Below are positions 60,104-64,000 of a stretch of 64,000 bases of DNA, one piece after another (position 1 is the stretch's first letter; the number at the start of each line of letters is the position of its first letter). The notes under the pieces were generated by a model. It did not search any database. It was not told where the DNA came from and saw nothing but the letters and a program-made list of their open reading frames with translations. This DNA is from Ramlibacter sp. (GTDB lineage: Bacteria; Pseudomonadota; Gammaproteobacteria; Burkholderiales; Burkholderiaceae_C). Both the position numbers and the translations under genes were made by a program. The stretch is from NCBI GenBank assembly GCA_019635435.1, contig JAHBZM010000001.1, positions 2,108,001 to 2,172,000 of the forward strand. The letters are read 5' to 3'.

Positions 60104-61117
60104 CTATTGACCGTTGCCGACGAACGTCACCAGATCGCCGGACAACACCTGCCCTGGGTAGGTGTGTTGATCTGGCACAGCGTTGACATTGGTGGCCAAG
60201 AAGGCTGGGTTGGTCAAAGCGGTGAAGTGCTGATAGGAAACTTTGAGGGTTTTGGCGCCTGATCCGGCAGAGGCCGCCAGATTTTTGAGCCCGGTGATCT
60301 GAACTGCATTTGCCGTCACGTCAATGCCCGAAACGCCATTGAAGGTGTTGGTGCTTGCGTTCAGGGTAATCAGCGGCTTAAGCAAGAGTGCCTCGGCAGA
60401 TTGTTCGCCCAGAACGGTGAAGAACAGGGTGCGCTTGTCGGTGCTCAACGCCGCTTGAATTACCCGGTATTCGTACCCTTTGAACGAGCGAAAGTTGGTG
60501 ACTTGGCTCCCCACGACGCCCGTCACGCCATCTTCCAGACGCAAAGCACGCTCGGGGTTGCTGCCCAGCACCCAAGCCCCGTCGCTCAGGATGAACTGGA
60601 TCTGGAAGGTATTGTTCGCTCCCCGGCCATCGTTGTCGCGCGGAAAGTACAAGCGCACTGGCGGCGCTTGCAGTGTTTGAAGGTCAGACACGATGGTCCC
60701 GGAGGCCACTTTGGCCAGGTCCGCGACCAGACCCACAGGCCTGCTCACCATAACCGTCGCCGTGGCGCTGACGGTGCCGGCGGAGTTGGACGCAACCAGC
60801 ACGTAGGTTCGGGTTGCCGCAGGCACCACTGTGGACTGTTGCCCAGTGACGGTCACCTGATCGAGCGTGACTGACGTGGCGAAGGTCGTGGTCCAGTTCA
60901 GTACGCTGGACTGGCCGGGTGCGATCGTGGCCGGCGTGGCGGTGAACGCCGAGATAGCTGGCAATGCCACGGGGGGATCGACGGTGCCGCCACCTCCGCC
61001 GCCACAGGCGACAGCGCCTATCGAGGCGATCACGCCGACCAGGCATCTGCCCGCAGCGCGACAAAAACCGGCAAAGGGATGCCCGGATTTGAGGGGAGAA
61101 GCGTTGTCGAATTCCAT
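60104..61117 (-). CDS. Periplasmic or surface lipoprotein with Ig-like domain
   Basis: A 337-residue protein. GGAGG lies before ATG at 61117. The signal region ends in a lipobox (IGAVACGGGGGG). An Ig-like domain follows (ISAFTATPATIAPGQSSVLNWTTTFATSVTLD ... YVLVASNSAGTVSATATV), then an unrecognised C-terminal domain of about 190 residues (PPVRLYFPRDNDGRGANNTFQIQFILSDGAW). Function unknown. Confidence 0.8.
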   Translation of the reverse strand: MEFDNASPLKSGHPFAGFCRAAGRCLVGVIASIGAVACGGGGGGTVDPPVALPAISAFTATPATIAPGQSSVLNWTTTFATSVTLDQVTVTGQQSTVVPAATRTYVLVASNSAGTVSATATVMVSRPVGLVADLAKVASGTIVSDLQTLQAPPVRLYFPRDNDGRGANNTFQIQFILSDGAWVLGSNPERALRLEDGVTGVVGSQVTNFRSFKGYEYRVIQAALSTDKRTLFFTVLGEQSAEALLLKPLITLNASTNTFNGVSGIDVTANAVQITGLKNLAASAGSGAKTLKVSYQHFTALTNPAFLATNVNAVPDQHTYPGQVLSGDLVTFVGNGQ

Positions 61118-61264
61118 GAAACCTCCACTGAATTTTTGTTCCGGGAGTTTAATGCGCCCGTAGATTCTGAGGGCAACGAAAAGGGGTCACCACGCGCAAC
61201 GCGATCCTGAGAGCGCACAGGAATAGGCTGCTCCCGGTACATCGCGTCTGTCGTGAGGGGCCGG

Positions 61265-61678
61265 TTACTGACTCTTCCTGCGGTGATACGTCAACGCCGC
61301 CGCCACACAGAATGCCAGCGCGTCCTGGTCCACAGGCTCATGTTCGGTAAACACAATGGCCCGGTTGCCTTCGTACCTGAATGTGCGAGGGAAGATGGTC
61401 TTGAAAGTCTCCACCAGCGTCGTCTGGCAGTTGAAGTACATCGCGTACTCGGTGGGTTTTGACTTCTTCCAACCAAGCCGGATGGTGCTTCCGCTGCCTG
61501 TGTGTGGTGTGAGGTACGCGGGCTCGCCCCACTTGAGCGTTTCTTCAAGCGCACCTACACCTTCGGTTGACGCGGCAGTGCGAAAGATGAGGTCGCGCAG
61601 CGCCATGAGTTTGCGGCGCATGGGGGCGGGGTAGGTCTGGAATGCGCTGGCGACCCTAGGGCTGGCGAAGGGCTTCAT
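61265..61678 (-). CDS. DUF1801 domain protein
   Basis: A 137-residue YdhG/YjhX-like DUF1801 protein. PAPMRRKLMALRDLIFRTA, EETLKWGEPAYLT, GSTIRLGWKKSKPTEYAMYFNC and FRYEGNRAIVF are its hallmarks. Function is not established; it resembles the SufE/frataxin-like DUF1801 fold. It stands alone. Confidence 0.9.
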   Translation of the reverse strand: MKPFASPRVASAFQTYPAPMRRKLMALRDLIFRTAASTEGVGALEETLKWGEPAYLTPHTGSGSTIRLGWKKSKPTEYAMYFNCQTTLVETFKTIFPRTFRYEGNRAIVFTEHEPVDQDALAFCVAAALTYHRRKSQ

Positions 61679-61822
61679 GGTGCGTGGAGTGTATTCAGAT
61701 CACATTCGTGGTCTTGCCTTTTGCTGTGCCGAGATCGGGAGGCAAGCTCCTGATCCGTGTCGATTGAGATGTTATCCGCCGAGCCCTTCCCGCGCCGCAC
61801 TCCCAGTGCTAGACTGAATTCC

Positions 61823-62047
61823 ATGAATGCCCGCGTAGACCAGCTACTGGATGAGGTTCTCGGCCTACCCGCCGATGAACGCTCGGCATTGGCGGTCGCT
61901 CTCCTCGACAGCCTCGAGACTGCTGACGAAGCGACAGTCTCCGATCTGTGGCGTGCCGAAGTGAACCGGCGCCGCGCGGAATTGCGTGCAGGGCGAGTGC
62001 AAGCCAGCCCCTGGGCTGAAGTACGGCAGCGCCTTAGCTCCCTGTGA
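61823..62047 (+). CDS. Antitoxin, addiction-module component family
   Basis: A 74-residue acidic protein. VDQLLDEVLGLPADERSALAVALLDSLE is the hallmark of the RelB-like 'addiction module component' antitoxins; the C-terminal half (DLWRAEVNRRRAELRAGR) would wrap the toxin. ATG at 61823. Its stop overlaps the toxin start by 4 nt. Confidence 0.9.
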   Translation: MNARVDQLLDEVLGLPADERSALAVALLDSLETADEATVSDLWRAEVNRRRAELRAGRVQASPWAEVRQRLSSL

Positions 62048-62340
62048 GTTCCTTCGACATTGAAGTGCTGCCCGAAGCGGAGGCAGAGGCACGCGAGGCT
62101 TTCCTCTGGTATTTCGAGAGAAGCCCAATTGCCGCCGATGCCTTCCGGGTGGAGCTGTTCGAAGCCATCGATGGATTGGCCGAGACGGCCGAGGACTGGC
62201 CCGAGGACGAAGACGACATCCGGCACTACCACCTCAAGCACTTCCCGTATACGGTGAGGTATGAGGTGCTCGGCCGGACTGTGACGGTCTTCGCGATAGC
62301 GCATCAACGTAGGCGCCCAGGATATTGGCGAGATCGCTGA
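62044..62340 (+). CDS. RelE/ParE-family toxin
   Basis: A 98-residue toxin with GTG start at 62044. FDIEVLPEAEAEAREAFLWYFERSP, then DDIRHYHLKHFPYTVRYEVLGRTVTVFAIAHQRRRPGYW, is the RelE/ParE plasmid-stabilisation fold. It is likely a gyrase inhibitor or ribosome-dependent ribonuclease neutralised by the upstream antitoxin. The pair lacks neighbours of related function. About 120 bp after it hold no gene. Confidence 0.92.
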   Translation: MSSFDIEVLPEAEAEAREAFLWYFERSPIAADAFRVELFEAIDGLAETAEDWPEDEDDIRHYHLKHFPYTVRYEVLGRTVTVFAIAHQRRRPGYWRDR

Positions 62341-62459
62341 ATACCCGCCAGGACAGCACTCGACGGATAAGGTAGCCGCTCAGCCGACGCCGAAGGCGGC
62401 CGATGCAGCGGCCTGCTAAACCGCTGTATATGAATGCTGGCAGAAAGATTTCCTAACCA

Positions 62460-62678
62460 TCACGGCAACTGAAATATGCCAACAGCACCAGCAAAGAAGA
62501 CGAAGCCCAAGCCAATCACAACCACGCCTGCAAACACAGAATCTCTTCCCCGAATCCGCCAAAACGGGGTATTGCTACCTTCGCTTGTGACGGGAATCTC
62601 GCGAATAAGGATGAAACGCCATCCAACAAAAATGAGGATGCTCCCGCACAGGACTTCGAAGACTTGGAGGAGCGTCAT
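62460..62678 (-). CDS. Small membrane protein of unknown function
   Basis: A 72-residue protein with two hydrophobic helices (about 7-24 and 48-68) joined by a polar loop (REIPVTSEGSNTPFWRIRGRD). No family is recognised. Local base composition is lower in GC than its neighbours, so recent arrival is possible. The 177 bp between it and the ABC gene show nothing. Confidence 0.55.
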   Translation of the reverse strand: MTLLQVFEVLCGSILIFVGWRFILIREIPVTSEGSNTPFWRIRGRDSVFAGVVVIGLGFVFFAGAVGIFQLP

Positions 62679-62855
62679 TTGCGGTTTAACGTGATGCAGC
62701 CCAGCGCCTATCCTGGCACTTCCAGGACAGGCGACGAAATAAGCTGGTCCGGCGAGTCAGATCGACGCGGCACGATGTGGCGCGATGCCGCTTGCAATCA
62801 GCTCTCGGGGTGAATCTTGAGGATGCAGACACGTGGGTCATGCTACCTCTGAAAC

Positions 62856-63656
62856 TCAAACCCCCACCAACCCCGCAGCCCGCTGCACCTCAATGCGTAT
62901 CTCCTCCGTCAACTTCGCCTTGAGCTCGGTGAACACCGGCGTGGTCTTGACCGAGTAGTGGCGCGGGTGCGCAATGGGCACGCTCAGGTCGCACTTGATG
63001 CGGCCGGGGCGGGCGCTCATCACCACCACGCGGCTGCCCATGAAGATGGCTTCGTCGATGTCGTGCGTCACAAACAGCACGGTCTTCTGCTCGGCTTCCC
63101 AGATGCCTTGCAGCAGTTCCTGCATCAGCTCGCGGGTCTGGTGGTCGAGCGCGCCAAAGGGCTCGTCCATGAGCAGGATGCGCGGGTCGTTGGCCAGGGC
63201 GCGGGCCAGCGCGGTGCGCTGCTGCATGCCGCCCGAGAGCTGCTTGGGAAAGTGGTTCTCAAACCCCTTCAACCCCACCTTGGCCAGAAACTGCCGCGCC
63301 TTGTCTTGCTGTTCGGCCAGGGGCAGGCCTTTTTCGCGCAGGCCAAAGCACACGTTCTGCAACACCGTGAGCCAGGGGAACAGCGTGTAGCTCTGGAACA
63401 CCATGCCGCGGTCGGCGCCCGGGCCGCTCACGGCTTTGCAGTCCAGCTCGATGCGGCCCGTGGTGGGCGTGTCCAGCCCGGCCACCATGCGCAGCAGGGT
63501 GCTCTTGCCGCAGCCCGAGGGGCCGAGGATGGTGATGAAGTCGTTCTCGGCCACCGTCAGGTCGGTGGCGTCCAGCGCCACGGTGCCGCCCTCTTTTTTG
63601 CCGTCTCGCCCGGGGAAGGTTTTGGACAGCTTGGAGATGTTGAGGATGTTGGTCAC
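62856..63656 (-). CDS. ABC importer ATP-binding protein, SsuB/TauB/NrtD family
   Basis: A 266-residue ATPase with Walker A GPSGCGKST, signature LSGGMQQRTALARAL and Walker B ILLMDEPFGALD, plus VTHDIDEAIFMG, typical of nitrate/sulfonate/taurine importers. GTG at 63656 overlaps the permease stop in a GTGA arrangement; GTG at 63668 is a less likely start. The substrate cannot be named without the binding protein, which is outside the window. Confidence 0.9.
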   Translation of the reverse strand: MTNILNISKLSKTFPGRDGKKEGGTVALDATDLTVAENDFITILGPSGCGKSTLLRMVAGLDTPTTGRIELDCKAVSGPGADRGMVFQSYTLFPWLTVLQNVCFGLREKGLPLAEQQDKARQFLAKVGLKGFENHFPKQLSGGMQQRTALARALANDPRILLMDEPFGALDHQTRELMQELLQGIWEAEQKTVLFVTHDIDEAIFMGSRVVVMSARPGRIKCDLSVPIAHPRHYSVKTTPVFTELKAKLTEEIRIEVQRAAGLVGV

Positions 63657-64000
63657 AGCCGGGCCCACGGGTATAGCTTGCGGTTGAAGGCCTTGAAGGC
63701 AAAGTCCGTCACCAGGCCGATCACGCCAATGACGATGATGCCGAAGATGATCTGGTCGGTGGCCAGCAGCGCCTGGCTGTCGGTGATCATGTGGCCGATG
63801 CCGCTGCTCGCGCCAATCAGCTCGGCCACGATCACATAGGTCCAGGCCCAGCCCAGCACCATGCGCAGCGTTTCGGCAATTTCGGGCGCGCTGCTGGGCA
63901 GCAGCACGCGGGTGACGATGCCGCGGTCGCCCGCGCCCAGGGTGTAGGCGGCTTCCACCAGGTCGCGCCGCGTGTTGCCCACGCTCACGGCAATCATCAG
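63653..64000 (-). CDS. ABC importer permease, SsuC/TauC family, C-terminal part
   Basis: The last about 115 residues of a binding-protein-dependent permease, continuing past the right edge. The EAA loop is EAAYTLGAGDRGIVTRVLLPSSAPEI, followed by LGWAWTYVIVAELIGASSGIGHMI and the closing FKAFNRKLYPWARL. It pairs with the downstream ATPase. Confidence 0.9.
   Translation of the reverse strand: MMIAVSVGNTRRDLVEAAYTLGAGDRGIVTRVLLPSSAPEIAETLRMVLGWAWTYVIVAELIGASSGIGHMITDSQALLATDQIIFGIIVIGVIGLVTDFAFKAFNRKLYPWARL

Overview
This is a GC-rich chromosomal window from a betaproteobacterium, most likely a member of the Comamonadaceae (Acidovorax/Variovorax/Polaromonas-like). The evidence is the rpsF-priB-rpsR-rplI-dnaB block, the ppsR/ppsA divergent pair, the codon usage, and a dispersed intergenic repeat with a TGGACTCCAG core present in at least seven copies. 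Family placement is inference; there is no rRNA gene in the window.

Layout. 1-3268 (mostly minus): Fur-box-controlled siderophore uptake (small membrane protein, TonB receptor, PepSY protein) and bacterioferritin. 3384-5646: ahpF/ahpC peroxide reductase. 5776-12716 (plus): Fur-box-controlled heme uptake operon hmuR-orf-hmuS-hmuT-VOC protein-hmuU-hmuV. 12773-18579: ppsR, ppsA and a two-subunit sodium:solute symporter. 18597-21781: ribosomal/primosomal operon and dnaB. 21854-24716 (minus): phoH, bcp and a Mth938-like protein. 24816-28835: alanine aminotransferase, hom, thrC. 28933-31525: molybdopterin genes mobB-moeA-moaD-moaE. 32168-34871: clpB behind a sigma32-type promoter. 35353-39238: three-subunit periplasmic flavin/cytochrome dehydrogenase. 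39303-44609: small enzymes, two DHA2-type MFS exporters, CreA. 45008-49211: a KdpD/KdpE-like two-component pair and the Kup potassium transporter, sharing a KdpE-like box.

The most unusual part is a roughly 7.0 kb island, 49194-56229. It is bounded by a 20-bp perfect direct repeat (45 bp at 39/45 identity) that corresponds to the 3' end of kup. It holds an HTH-type gene, a small ORF followed by a strong terminator, a hairpin-rich stretch, tRNA genes or tRNA-like sequences (Arg-ACG, Glu-TTC, Asp-GTC, one lacking the D arm, one with a CAT anticodon but no U33), a 57-residue basic protein, an HNH endonuclease, a slipin (SPFH) protein, an SDH/ClpP-class protease, and the RNA ligase RtcB ahead of a perfect terminator. 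It looks like an RNA-repair or tRNA-replacement stress/defence module. I see no integrase in it.

56232-64000: PaaI-like thioesterase, TspO, two surface/periplasmic lipoproteins (one with FG-GAP-like repeats and a poly-proline linker), a DUF1801 protein, a RelE/ParE-type toxin-antitoxin pair, a small membrane protein, and the start of a SsuB/TauB-type ABC importer cut by the window edge.
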